In this document: piece by piece, positions 10,601 through 21,930 of the stretch
Layout of the letters: the number at the start of each line of letters is the position of its first letter
Numbering within the stretch: position 1 is the first letter of the stretch
Assembly (NCBI GenBank): GCA_030704615.1
Contig: CM060734.1
Coordinates: 28,846,042-28,910,041, forward strand
Direction of reading: 5' to 3'
Length of the DNA stretch: 64,000 nt
Source: Takakia lepidozioides
Taxonomy: Eukaryota; Streptophyta; Takakiopsida; Takakiales; Takakiaceae
Translations under genes and position numbers: made by a program
The notes under the pieces: model-generated
Database searches by the model: none
Told to the model about the DNA's origin: nothing
What the model saw: only the letters and a program-made list of their open reading frames with translations

Positions 10601-11058
10601 GATTGACATTTGAATCCGAGTGGATTGTTTGTTTCATTTTCTTTTCTGTCGGAACAACTGCAGTGAGGCAAGGGAATTCAATCATTTCCGATAACAGAAC
10701 ATTAAAAATGCGAAGTTCAGTCTGACTCAGAGTTAGTACAATGTATCCCCGCGTCCTCTGCATCCAAGTCCAAGAATTTAAGAACTCCGGATCTACGATG
10801 GCTACTCCTGCGATCGGGCAATAAGAAGTCAGGGGATAGAGCCTCGGCCATTTGAAGTGCCATTGCTTCGGCATAGACAAGAAGCACAAAAATGGAAAGG
10901 GGACTGTCGAAAATAGTCTCGGCACAAATGGGGGTTTCTCCTGAAGATCCATCGTTGCCGTTCCTGTAAGTCACAACATGATAAAAGTTATTACTGCAAA
11001 TTTGATGTCTGCGAAATTGAACAAGCACCCAAACTGGAATGACAATTCCATGGCCAAC

Positions 11059-12185
11059 TTACTCACATGAAAAGTCGTTGTTGATCTGCTTATCCTCGGT
11101 ATCCTCATCATTTCTGATTTGAATTTGTTTAGTCTGTGTGCCAGACGTAGAGCCAAACACAAGAGGGAGGAGGACACTCTTGAATAGTTCGGTGTCGCCC
11201 TCCATGCCAAAAAGGCTTCTCCCGCCAACCTTGCAAGCACGGTAAGTCGCACCTGCCAAAACAAAAAGCCTCAAGAAGGTTGTAGAGGATGCAAAATCGG
11301 ATGCAAACTGGAAGACCTCGAAAATGGGAACAGTATTGAACCAACAAACCTGTGGATAGTGTGAAGTCAACCACCCTTGCAGAATGGTGGTTGCATGACT
11401 CCAAGAGCATCTGCATGAACACTGGGGTTCTCTCCCTTGCACCTCTCCATGGAAACCTATCTGGTCTTTTGGCTGTCTGACTGGAGTGCATGAAATTGTA
11501 GAGCATGTCATCCACATGCGGTTCATATGGGGGGTTGATGAAACACCCCTGGTCGGAAATTTCAAAGCTGCGAACGGAGGATGGTGTTCTGGAGGTGCGA
11601 ATCTTCCTCAGGCAGATTGCCTCAAACATCCTTGTTTGGCAAAGATGCAAGGTAGGGGTGAGACATGGAAATATTAAAGGAAGTCTGGCGCAGGAAGGAA
11701 CAAAACATGGACTACAAATGAAAACTACAATGGAATGTATTTGTGATGGAATGTATTTGCCGATCATCACAGATGGTGGTAGAGCAAGCCAGTAGAAACA
11801 ATTGAAAAGACATTGGGAAACAGTACAGAGGAGGGCGGTGCCATACCAGCTGTCCAGGGCAACCACCTTTCAGAAGGTACAGGATGTTCACACAATTCCA
11901 TGTCCTCAGAATTTCAAACCCAGACGACTTCAGGTATGATGCCAGTCCCCTATGACTATCCTTGTCACATGACTGGAAGAGCAAAAGCGTTCCTGCATCT
12001 GAAAGGAAATTATTGCAGAACCCGAATACCCAACTCCAGTAGTTCTCATCGAATCTGTTCCAGGATGGAGTCTTTCCCTTTGGAGGAACGTCAGGGAGAG
12101 GCTGGCCGTCTGGGATGTCAAGGATGACCATGTCAGCGGCAAAGGTTTTTTGAACACCGCATACGAATGAGGGACCAGTGCTCAC
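11059..12185 (-). other. Methyltransferase-like exons of the cargo gene
   Basis: Three exons in order give the circular order of a beta-class amino-methyltransferase: catalytic loop region first and S-adenosylmethionine-binding motif I last. Motif IV is DIPDGQPLPDVPPKG. Copy C has DIPDGPPVPDLPPKG, so the unusual loop is conserved and not random decay. Motif I is VVDFTLSTG plus GAT across an intron (copy C: VVDLTLGT then GAS). The following strand and Asp, SLFGMEGDTELFKSVLLPL, match copy C's HLFAFEGDAELYKEVIAPL. Confidence 0.65.
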
Positions 12186-13016
12186 CTGCAGCATACAGGT
12201 CCAATTTAAATACAAACAAAAATGAGGGTCCCAACAGAAACCAACATCTATATTGGCATTGATAATTTTGAAAGTCCCATGTGAAGAGAAAGATTCTTAC
12301 CAGATTAAGAAATGAAATCATGTTATCCCAAGTCGGTGATGGCACCCCCGAGTAACCTTTTCTCCGAGTCTCCATCATCGCTAGCCATCCCTCATTCACA
12401 ATCTTGATCTGCCCTGCCAAGTCCGCACGGGAAGGGTGTGGCTTGGCATCGAAAACGCACTCAATAGTGTGGGTGTACCTCCCAGCTGTCTCATCTTTCT
12501 TTTTGTCCTTCTCCTTGTCCTTCTCTTTCTCCTTTTCCTTCTCTTTCTTCTTCCCCTTCTCCTTCTCCTTGGACTTCTCTTTCTCCTTAGTCTTCCCAGG
12601 TGACTTGGCTACTACCTCCGGAGCCTTTGGATCTTTCACTTTGCGACCCCCCTTCCTGCCTTTCTATTGCCTGCGCGTCTGGCTCCTTGGCGGCCAATGA
12701 AGCTATGTTCCTCTGGTACTCTTTGTCGTTCAAAGGTGCCAGCATCTCCGCATGGTTGTTCAAATACTTCATTTGCTCCTCTTGAAATGTCGTGTGCTCT
12801 GGAGGGCAGTCGAGGTACCATCCACAGTCCCTGAAGTGGGCATGACTCTAGTCCCTCAAGATACCAGCTGTGTACATGGTGGGATCGTTGGCGGGGTCGG
12901 ACCACATGTCCAGGTAATCTGGGATTCCACTCAGGTGTTTTCCTTCCATCAGCACATATTTAGTGTACCTGTGGAGGCTCAAACAAACACCACCCCCAAA
13001 ACAAGATATCAAAAAG

Positions 13017-13271
13017 CATGATCGGTGGCGATCATCACTTTCACATGAGAGAGAATGCAACATGGGTTGGCAAATCCTTATGATTATGTAGACTGCACAA
13101 CTGGGAAATGTGATGATCGGCACCGACCATCACTTCATTCATCAGAAACAATCTGCCTATGATAACAGAGGCAGGATTAAGAATGGAAACATGGACATGA
13201 TCTGTAGTATTCATTTGTTTGACTGGAGAATATCCAGAGTAGTGGAAGTGATAATCGGTACCGACCATCAC
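13017..13271. repeat. Palindrome cluster B1, core GATGATCGGTGCCGATCATC
   Basis: Copies lie near 13017-13039, 13110-13133 and 13248-13271, all in one intron of the cargo gene. Arms of 11 bp (GTGATGATCGG / CCGATCATCAC) flank a CA, TG or TA centre, with one or two mismatches per copy. Confidence 0.8.
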
Positions 13272-14497
13272 CAAACTGCTGTGTAGCAGAAAAGAAATAT
13301 TAAGTTTTTCTCAATGAGGCATGACAAAATTTCAAAGATTGTGATGGATAGGCTTAAGGTACTGCACCTGTACACAACACGCATCATCGCCTACTCCCCT
13401 CCAACTTGACTGTCGAAATCGTTCGACCTCAATATGTTACCATCCTTGGAGAACTCGCGGAAGAAATAGTACCGCCATGTGAGACCTTTCCACTTTCTAA
13501 TGTACGCCTCCAAGGTCATCTGTGGTGGTGAGACCATCGAAATATTCAAGTAATTCAAATTCTGCTCCAGGACAAGAATGACGCGTTTTCCAACTGCAAT
13601 GGGAACATCTATCAGAATTGCGCATGACAAAGCTATAGGATAATTCATGTACAATAGGCACTTGAATCCACAAATACCTGACTCCAAAATGTGGCCTTGT
13701 GAAGCCACTGATAAAAAACAATGTCACTTATTCCCTCGACCTTTGTGCCAGGCTGGATTGTGCTTTTTGGGAACTGATTCAGATCCTTCACTGTCTGATC
13801 CGAGTTCCAAATCTCAAGCCATCTAACTTTTGTCTGGGGGTCGACCATGGAGAGAGCCAGCCTGTGCAATTTCTCCTGTTGCATCTCTGGATGTACATGC
13901 TTGTCGTAGTGGGATTTGATTTGGAGAATGAACTGCTCCCCAAGTCCGGGATCCACTATTCTCAATTGCTTCAGGAAGGCGGACATCAGCTTCGTCCTCC
14001 TTATCTCGTACTCCTTCTTTATGGCTGCTCCAACACCTTTAGCAGTCCTCAACTCCTCTGCTGTAGTGCGGTAGTACTCAGATTTCCCCCTTTCGGCGGC
14101 CTCTGCCAATTCTTGCTGCATGTAACAACAATTGGATTAGAACACATACGATTATAAATTTGTATTGAAGAGGATAGGAAGAAGTGGGTTGGGCCATACC
14201 GCATACATGTACTCCAGAAATGCATCTCGGGTCAACGAGTACCAGGTCCCTGCAGCTCTTCATGTTTCGCACTTCTTGATTACATCAGGATGTAGCACTG
14301 TGCGGAACTCATCAAGCTTCATCAAACCAATTCTCTGAATACAAAATAGTGTGTGGCAGCTCGTAGTAACATGCGATTTCTCTGTCAATCTGCAAACAGG
14401 GAATACACATTGCATAGTTATGAAAAATTTAACGATTGGACTTGAAATGCGCACAACATGCAATTTGAAAGGCAGTGGGGTTTTTAGGATGTCCTAC

Positions 14498-15126
14498 TTG
14501 TTCACGTCATGCATAGTTGTCAGAAGTCTCGTGATGTCGTTCCCAGGATCCAGAACCATTGCCTCCACAGCACAATGCTTGTCCTTGTCTTTTGAATGGT
14601 GTTTCGCAATGTACCCCATCCAAGCTAGCAGGTGATGGTTCCCATCCCAGACATAGAACATATGGTTGCAGAACTGTTGGGTGTTATGTCCAAGTAGCAG
14701 AGAGTCCTCGAACTTGTCATTCACATCCTTCCAGCAATCATCCCAGTTGTCCGTTATCTCTGGGCTCACTTTTGTGCTGTGACCATTAGTATCCTTCAAT
14801 GAGACGTAGAAAACTTGTGCACCCATTCTGTACCCATGCACAAAATCTGTTTCCAACTTGGTAATGTCATGCGAAAGTGGAGGACGAACAACAGGCATGG
14901 AGATCATCCGGCAGAGAGGGATTTCAAGACGTCCTCCAGAAACGATCATGTCCCTAATAACCTCCTGGGAATTTACCTTTTGATATGACATAAGTTCTTT
15001 CACCTTGTCAAGGTAGTGCAATTCAGGCTCGTCTGTGTCTTCGCTGTTCTCAGAACTCTTCGTGGAGTCGTCCCCTTCTCCAGAGCCCTTTGCATCTGTT
15101 TCTCCCTGCTTAGACTTTACATTTTT
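14498..15126 (-). other. Exon with ParB/Srx-like domain
   Basis: This exon encodes an acidic Ser/Glu-rich opening (TKSSENSEDTDEPELHYLDK), then GGRLEIPLCRMISMPVVRPP, resembling the first ParB strand with its 'I....I...P' pattern, and VWDGNHHLLAW. In bacteria and phages a ParB-like N-terminal domain is often fused to an N4/N6 DNA methylase, and the order here is the same. The ParB assignment rests on short motifs and needs a structure-based search. Confidence 0.5.
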
Positions 15127-15190
15127 CTGCATACCCAAAACCCACAAGAGCAACATTCAACTGGTGTTCTGGAAACAAACATTTTTAAAC

Positions 15191-15706
15191 AGTGATGATC
15201 GGTACCAACCATCCCTTTGTCTTCTAACAAATGAATGGAAAATTTAGTTGGTTTCCCAATGCACCTTGACTCAGTTCTCACTAGACTGCGATGATCGGTG
15301 CCGACCTTCAGGATGATGCAAGCGATGATAGGTACCGAACATCACAACAAGACAACACTGGGATGCATACACCCATGAGGTCTGAATGTGATGGTCGGCA
15401 CCGATCATCACTTTCCTGAACGACCACGCCATTTCCAAACTGGTCTGAACAAGAAGGGAATGGACCTTAAAGCGATCATCGCTTCTACGTCATTGCAAGA
15501 TGCGACTTTAGTTTCCTGGCACTCTTGCATCACAATGAAATTGGCATTTTATGCTTAAATAAAGCAATGGCGAAGGTGATGGTCGGCACCGATCATCACT
15601 TTCGCCTTGAAACGTATACTTTCCTGTCTGCCTGCCTTCCTGAATCTGTTGAACTACAACACCAACTACATTCTTCTGTAAAGCGATGATCGCCACCGAT
15701 CATCGC
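15191..15706. repeat. Palindrome cluster B2, same core
   Basis: Copies lie near 15192, 15289, 15322, 15388-15411, 15576-15599 and 15683-15706, plus a half-size GCGATCATCGC at about 15472. All are in the intron between the 15845-15765 and 15126-14498 exons. Some have GCGATG in place of GTGATG. The spacing is irregular, so this is not a tandem satellite. Confidence 0.8.
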
Positions 15707-16320
15707 TTTTCTCACATCTGGGGACCATCAGTAACGAGGGAGAAGTGCGTTTGAGACAACTTACGGATCCCTTCGCCTTCTTCGGCTTCGTGGCTGCATC
15801 GCTCGGATCGCCCTCTTCTGCTTTCTTCTTCCCTTTTTCATCGGTCTGAACACAAGATAAACCGTGTTATTGAATTCCACTTGGAATGAAGAACACCAAG
15901 TCTAATGAAAACAGTAGTATGTGGATATGGAGTGCTCACCATTTGTGTCTGATGTAGGGTTTGCAGACTTCCTCCCTGTATGGCGTCCACTGCTCCTCCC
16001 CCTGTTCTCTTGTCTTCGGGCATGAACTCGGCTGGCACTGTCTGGTTACCTACGCTCACTGCTCCAGCCGTCGCTACGACTGCGGCGACCTCACTCTCAC
16101 TTCCCACATGCTCTTTTGCTTGACCTGTCTCCAAGTTCACATGCTGCCTAAGCGCTACACCATCTTGCATACGACGCCTCGTCATTTGCTGTCTTGATCT
16201 CAGTCTCTCTCTAAGCGATGTAAAATACAATGACTTCCTCCTCTTCCGAACCGAACAAGGAACCCTCTCCAGCTTGACTGCCTCTCTTCCTCTAAGTGCT
16301 GAAACAAGAAAGATGAACAA

Positions 16321-16740
16321 ACTCGCTTTCTTGCGCGGTTCCGTCCTTTTGGGAGTGTCCCTGGAACCGTTGGATTCCCTCTTGCGTGTCCGATACTTGA
16401 ATGTACGTTTTCAGTGAAAATAGCGTAACCTAATTGGGACAGTTGTTCCTTAACACGGCTGTTTTGAGTTGTTGGCGTGTGTAAACATAAAATGGACATG
16501 TGTCTTTTTTGTGACGGCTTCATTAATATCACCGTTCATCGTCATGGATGAGGATTCTCAAAGTACTTAGCATGAGGCCTACTAAGGATTTCACGGAATA
16601 TGCGTACGTGGAGAGTTCTGGGCCATTTCATGCATAATCTTGAAAGCATCAACATGATCAGACATAGTGAATCTAGTCATGGCCTGACAAATGATCTAAG
16701 TACTTCAATTCTCTTCCCATCATCCCTGCATGGGATCCTC
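16321..16740. promoter_or_regulatory. Divergent intergenic region of element B
   Basis: This spacer of about 400 bp lies between the minus-strand cargo gene and the plus-strand transposase. A shared bidirectional promoter is likely from layout alone. I see no convincing TATA box. The true 5' exons of either gene may extend into it. Confidence 0.3.
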
Positions 16741-19579
16741 AGACTATCTTCAAGGAAGTCGGCGGGTTTTTATTGTTTTGGGGCAACCCCCAGAACTTGA
16801 TGGATCATCTGTCAGCATTGCTCAGAAGACAATGCAGACTGCAGGTCACATACGTTAATTTGACGGCGGATTGTCAGGAACCGTCCCCCGTAACTTCACA
16901 GGTGATTAGATGGAATATCAGAATATGCACAATCTTCAAGGAACGGGTGCTTCCGCCTCATTTCATGTGCACCCAGTGTTGTGCAAAGCTGAATCATCTG
17001 ATTTCGCGAAGGAGCAGCTCAGGAAAAAGAACCCCCCGCTCGGGGACATAACATGGCTTCCTCCGAAGCAGAGTTCTTTTCTGATGACAAACCAATGCCT
17101 TTCTCCAAAGAAGCCCTTGACAATGGATTTGCAATTGTTCTGGAACATGTCTTGGCTATCCGGTTTGAGCTTCAGAATGGTTCCATCTTCTTGGAGAAAG
17201 AGGTGTACGATTTGGACGGGAAGTTGTTGAAATACTCTTTTCAAAACCGTGATGAGACGGCTCATGTGAGCCAGTGGAGAGTGTGCCCTGGTAGATACAG
17301 AAAAGGTGATTCTGTGGGGACTAAACTTGACGGTGTAGCATTGGACGTTGTCATGGATCATTTCTCCACTTTGAGTTCACCTAACATTCGGCATCAGATC
17401 AATGCATTGAGAATGGGCTCTGGGATCAGAGGCTACATAGACAACATTTTGGAATTGAAACGACTGAGCAAGTACGATTACATCCAGGACAATGTTTTTC
17501 CAAGTCAAGATGCCATCAAAGTATTTCTTTTCAAAATGTTGACTGCTGGGGAGGGCAGTGGGGTTAGCCTCGTGAAGCGGATGCAGAAGACTGGGGATCT
17601 GCAAAATTGTTTTCTTATGTTTGATCATGTGAAACGAGTGAAAGATTGGACGACAATGGCTTGTCATGTCTACGATCCAGTGTACCAACGAGTTATGACA
17701 ATTGCAGTTTGTGACATGCAATCCGAGGATACAGAATCCTAGAATCTCATGTGGAATTCCCTGATACGTGTTATGGGCTACCATGGGGTGCCATCTCCAA
17801 ATTTCGCTGGTTTCATGGTAGATAGTGCTCAGGCGAATTTCAATGCTGTTCGAATTGTCTTCGGATCAGGCGACCCAAAAGTGCCAATGCCGAGAAGAGA
17901 GCGTACATGTCTATTCCATTAGACACAATCTCTGGAGAAACATACAAAGTCGGACATCAAACCAGAGATGCAGACACAACACCGTAAATTGTGCAAAGAG
18001 TACAAAGATGCTAGAACAATGAAGGAGGCGGACACTTTGTTCCAGACAATTCGTGTCTGGTGGTTCTCTTCTGGAGCTGCATCGCTTGAGAGTATGAGAG
18101 CATTGGAAGATTGGCTGGCGTTTTGGCACTTCCGGTACAGACAATGGGGAGCAGCCATGACAATGGTGCGAGGCTTCTATTGCTTGCTTTATTCATACAT
18201 TTACTTTCCAAATTTTGCTCTCCTTGCTTTCTTTATGTTGTTCCCTGTGCACTGTTCTGAAGTGTGGTTCTCCACTTTGCAGAACATGTCCATTGAGGAA
18301 ATGACAGATATGCCATCTTGCAATTTGGCAGAGACTGTGCACAACGCATGGTTGCAACAGTCTGGGAAACGAGGTCGGGATTTGTATGTGGCAACAACAG
18401 ATGATCTGATACGTGCCTTGCAACAACAAACCAGATACCGTGATTTCTTGCGAGGTGGGGTTGGTGGCAAGGGTCCGGACAAACTGGAGTTGATGTTGCG
18501 TGCTGCAAGCAGATCTGGGGATCCAAGCAAGATAGCACGGGTGGTGAGCATGTATGCCCAGGGAATGCCATTTGTTTCTAAAGTTCCACATCTTGAAGGG
18601 GAGGAGAGATTCGGCTCCTGTAAGAGGAAATTGAACACCCCACCTGGTTCGGATTCCGATTCGCATAGGTTAAACCGTGATAACTTCTCGAAGCCTCGTG
18701 TTCCCCTGCATGACAGATCCATGTCCGGAACCTCCATTCTGGAGGAACCTCCGGTATGACGACAGGCTCCAGCATCAAACAGTGCCACTGAAAATGGTGC
18801 AGGAGAGAAACTACCCCCTTGATGTGCTGGAGTCCGCATGCCCTGACCATATTTGGCACATAGAACGCACAAGTGCAAGGTCTCGTGTGAAATGTACAGC
18901 GATCAGGGCAACTAATTTCGAAAAGTACACTTCATCTATATCCAGAGGCGGTGCCCGGACTCCTACTCCGACTTTCACGGGTTTGATGCGTCCATACGGC
19001 CAACCAGAAGCCAAGAACCACAAGTTCTGGTTCTGCGCAGACGATTGTGGTAGATGTGTGCATGGAACTGTGCGTCCTTCCGTGGTGATGAAGCCAGCTC
19101 CTCCAACCATTTGGCCCGTCAAGGTGGGAACACATCTCACAAGTCAGGAGATTGCAATGCTGGAGGAGACAGGCTTTTCCCTTGCGAGACAACCCCAACT
19201 GCATGCATGTGCTTCTACTTCTGCGTCCTCTCGGGTCCCTCCGGCAAATCCTCACTTGTGGCCAACCAAACGAGATGGAAAGCTGGTTCGGCGTTTCCCT
19301 CCAACCGCTGAACACTTCGGCAAAGTGGAGTCCGCAAGAATGCTCCAAGCTCGTGTTGCAAGCACCACGGAAGTGCCCGATCCAGGATATGGTCGGGTGA
19401 ACACAATGATCACTTCGACATCTGCTGTTCATGACAGGGCCTACGATATCACGGTTTCCAATTTCCCCAATTGCACATGTCCTGATTTTGTGAATATGCT
19501 ATCAACCAGTTTGGGCAAGAGAGGTAAATTCATACCCTGCAAACATTTGTATTTCATATTTTTGCGATCCCAAACGTGA
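16741..19579 (+). pseudogene. MULE-type transposase with SWIM zinc finger, broken
   Basis: The longest clean block starts at 17053 (MASSEAEFFSDDKPM). It covers VFPSQDAIKVFLFKML and FDHVKRVKDWTTMACHVYD, a likely first catalytic Asp region, and runs on past a TAG at 17740-17742 into GYHGVPSPNFAGFMVDSAQA (second Asp) and ERTCLFH. CLFH is the CxxH motif placed between the second Asp and the Glu in MULE/hAT-like DDE enzymes. The next codon is TAG (17920-17922), where this family usually has Trp. Sequence 17968-18759 continues in frame (ALEDWLAFWHFRYRQWG). Around 18750 the frame shifts, and 18794-19579 ends in a SWIM finger. Upstream of 17053, pieces at 16773-16910 and 16910-17050 lie in other frames. 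The original protein probably exceeded 900 residues. Confidence 0.75.
19444..19579 (+). other. SWIM zinc finger of the transposase
   Basis: The translation reads YDITVSNFPNCTCPDFVNML, then KFIPCKHLYFIFL, which is the CxCx(n)CxH pattern of SWIM fingers found at the C-termini of MULE transposases and FAR1-type proteins. It ends at TGA 19577-19579. Confidence 0.8.
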
Positions 19580-20139
19580 CAACTTCGTTTACCAGGCCAC
19601 TCTGAGTTCAACGAGGTCGATACTCTATTGCAGCAGGATACAACACATAGGTAGTATCAACTATGCAATGTGGTATGTGGACGACCATGCTATGAAATGT
19701 GTAATTTACAACATTGTCATGGAAATTCAATTCAAATCAATTCGTTTGCAACATCGTCAGCGGTGCAATGATATGGCGTCCCTTATCCCTCCATTATGCT
19801 TCCAACTATATTGAGTGAGCTCTGAGTGACAACTTTTAAAGCACATGCATCATTGCACCTTTCGAAGTTTACATGTTTTCCTGTCGCTATGCACTGCAAT
19901 CATCTTTTGAAGATGATCCTAACTCTCATTGTTATTTGGGGAGGGAGCAAGGTCTTCCAGTGGCAGCCTCTATGGCGCACACTTTGTGAGGATATTTTCT
20001 CGTCCTTGTAATTGTAAAAGTGAAACAAACATTTGTAATTGCACAATTTTGGATGCTACAATGTAGGCCTCATGGTAGTCTTGATTGTATTCAGCCAAGG
20101 ATCCCCTGCATTAATCCCACGGTCATAGGACTATCCTCG
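19580..20139. other. Non-coding 3' flank of the transposase inside element B
   Basis: No gene is seen. The stretch probably holds the 3' UTR and terminator. 'Ccttgtaattgtaaaagtgaaacaaacatttgtaattgcac' near 20006-20045 has two TTGTAATTG copies. Confidence 0.4.
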
Positions 20140-20295
20140 GTTATAGGCGGCGCATGTTCATGCTGACGTGGCAGATGACGGCGCAGTGCCACATCAACAT
20201 TTGTTGCCATATGAGCCTGCTGACATCACGCTCACGCCACGTCACTCCTGCGTGAGCGTACGCTCACGCGCAAGGCTCACGCCATTGCGTCGTTG
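20140..20295. repeat. Right terminal region of element B
   Basis: It holds CTCGGTTATAGG, GCTGACGTGGCAG, ACGCTCACGCCACGTCAC and a near-palindromic GCGTGAGCGTACGCTCACGC. These mirror the motifs at 10186-10340. Confidence 0.65.
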
Positions 20296-20304
20296 GAGCT
20301 AGCT
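20296..20304. repeat. Target-site duplication, right of element B (GAGCTAGCT)
   Basis: Identical to 10177-10185. Confidence 0.75.
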
Positions 20305-21930
20305 CACTCCAACTCGTGGCACTCCGCTCCGCGTCCACAGCTAGTCACATGAAGGATTATGACATGGACATCCGCCAGGAAGAAGGCATGGATGTTAATG
20401 ACATGCACCCCTCCGACGAATTATTCTTTGCAACAGATAACGCTTATCAGGCCCGTTCCACACAGAGCCCTGCGAAGGTCAGCACTGAGTAGACTCCAGC
20501 AATTCAAGCCATCACCACCCCGTCGTCTGCAACAACACCCGGGAAACGGCGCGTCCCACCTCAAACTGCAAACACCTCGCCAGTACAGCTCCCAGCCACC
20601 ACCCCCCACTCCAAGCGGTCAGCTAGCGAATCCAACAGCGAGGCTGGTAGTAGCCCAGCTGACTCCAAAAAATCCAAAGGCACTGGCACACCAAGCCTCT
20701 CAACACGTCGTGGCTCCCTATTTCTCTCCAACATACAGCAATACTGGATGGGTTGCCCTTGGTTGCTGAGGACCACTCCTCGTTTGAACTCCGACGCATT
20801 GGCCTCTGCAACTCGGAAATTCACGAAATGCGCCACTGCCCCAAGGCTTACCCGCACGTCCCCCAACTACACTACCCTTCAGTGAGGCACGATGGACGAG
20901 AAGGCCAGTCTCTCTCCCTCACGCAGCTCCCCAAAGGCACCCAAATTGACCCCGTATCGGGCCTCTCAGCTTCACCCCCGTATATTCTGATTCGCTTTGA
21001 TAACGACACCGACATGCCCAAGGAGCAAGCGCTCTACCGGGCCCGCAAACGCCTTGAAGTCATGAACATCCCACTTGGCAAGGTCCTCTACTCTCCGATC
21101 ATAGCCTACACCAAGTGCGGGAGTAAATTGTGGAACGGCTTTCTCAAGGTGGAGCTACTGCACCCAGCCACGGACGGCATCGCACTTCTCCAAGGCAACC
21201 GCGCATTCGTCATGACCATGGCGTCCGGGGAGCAGATGCAAGGTAAAATCGAAAAGGCATATGAGCTTCCCGCCTCACCCGACCACCTCTCTCTCTATTT
21301 GGCCAGTGATATCCTACTTGGCAAAACAGCCAGCAAGCTAACCATGCATTTCATCATGGAAACGCACCAACATGGAGACAAATTCGAAATCGTACAGGTT
21401 CAGAAGACAGGCCCAACATCAAAGTTTTGTTTCATCTATCTTGTTGCAGCAGACTCCAAACAATGCATGTTATAACAAGGGGTGCGAATTGAGCTTACGT
21501 TGATCAACCACAACTACGAACACGACGCTCCAGTATGACTGGTATCACTGCAACACCACAGGAGGCCATTGCGGAGCGCAATGCCCTCACCCCGGTGGCA
21601 AAAAATCTCAACCCACTTTATTCACAATCGGCCACAGAAGATGCCCTCTATGATATATTTGGCAAAGACAACGCTGAGCACATTCATTTCAACTCAATTG
21701 ACAGGATGGAGAAAATTCGGCACACAGGGATGGCTCTAATCACCTGCAAGAACCCTAGTGTATATGCCCAATGGTGCAACCGTCCGCCAGTCCTAGTTAT
21801 TGACAGACTCATCAAATTCGAGCCTCATGCACCACTTGGGTTCGAAAGTGTCTCCTCGTGGACTATGCGTCATTACAAAATTCGAATCGTCAAGGGTACG
21901 CCTGCCGTCCGAAAAAACAAACATCATTAA
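20305..21930 (+). mobile_element. LINE ORF1 (gag-like), right half after element B
   Basis: The first frame continues from 10176 across the insertion site and is rich in Ser, Thr and Pro (SNSEAGSSPADSKKSKGTGT), with a TAG near 20490. A later frame (20753-21475) encodes a folded domain with PYILIRFDNDTDMPKEQALY and KVLYSPIIAYTKCGSKLWNG, which resembles the RNA-binding region of LINE ORF1 proteins. A third block (21535-21930: EDALYDIFGKDNAEHIHFNS, then MALITCKNPSVYAQW) follows. No endonuclease or reverse transcriptase follows, so the copy is cut off near 21930. Confidence 0.5.

Larger units (their letters stand above)
10717..16320 (-). pseudogene. ParB-like / beta-class DNA methyltransferase-like cargo protein of element B
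   Basis: I infer a multi-exon minus-strand gene. Exons with GT/AG borders: 16320-15940 (start uncertain), 15845-15765, 15126-14498, about 14390-14190, 14115-13678, 13593-13394, 12968 to about 12340 (Lys/Glu-rich tail near 12480-12600), 12185-11867, about 11641-11350, 11252 to about 11059, and 10963-10717. The 15126-14498 exon has FYVWDGNHHLLAWMGYI followed by a CAVEAMVL strand, like the 'VIDGxxRLxA' core of ParB/Srx folds. The 12185-11867 exon has MVILDIPDG (motif IV position) and FLSDAGTLLLFQSC (motif VI). The next exon has PVFMQMLLE then RVVDFTLSTG, and the next GATYRACKVGGRSLFGMEGD: the C-terminal FxGxE.D block of beta-class amino-methyltransferases. Lesions: TAG at 12848-12850 where copy C has TGG, a stop near 14269, and a frameshift near 12600. 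Catalysis is doubtful because DPPY is replaced by DIPD. Confidence 0.65.
10186..20295. mobile_element. Element B: 10.1-kb MULE-like element with transposase and ParB/methyltransferase-like cargo
   Basis: The element is bounded by a perfect 9-bp direct repeat. Terminal sequences start CAGGGATGCCTC and, on the other strand, CAACGACGCAAT, each followed at the same distance by GGCGTGAGC. Both ends are full of CGTGAGC/GCTCACG and CCACGTCA motifs. Inside are two divergent genes: a SWIM-type MULE transposase on plus (16740-19579) and a multi-exon ParB/methyltransferase-like gene on minus (16320-10717). It is nested in a LINE ORF1. Both genes carry lesions, so this copy is probably immobile without help. 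Confidence 0.75.

Noticed and set aside
13017-15706. A CRISPR-like array
   Set aside because: The units are palindromes with irregular spacing in a eukaryotic intron, without uniform spacers or cas genes.
17740-17922. A reassigned genetic code with TAG read as an amino acid
   Set aside because: TAG occurs only in decayed transposon frames, at positions expected to be Trp or Gln; the ESV1 exons use TAA as stop and contain no in-frame TAG.
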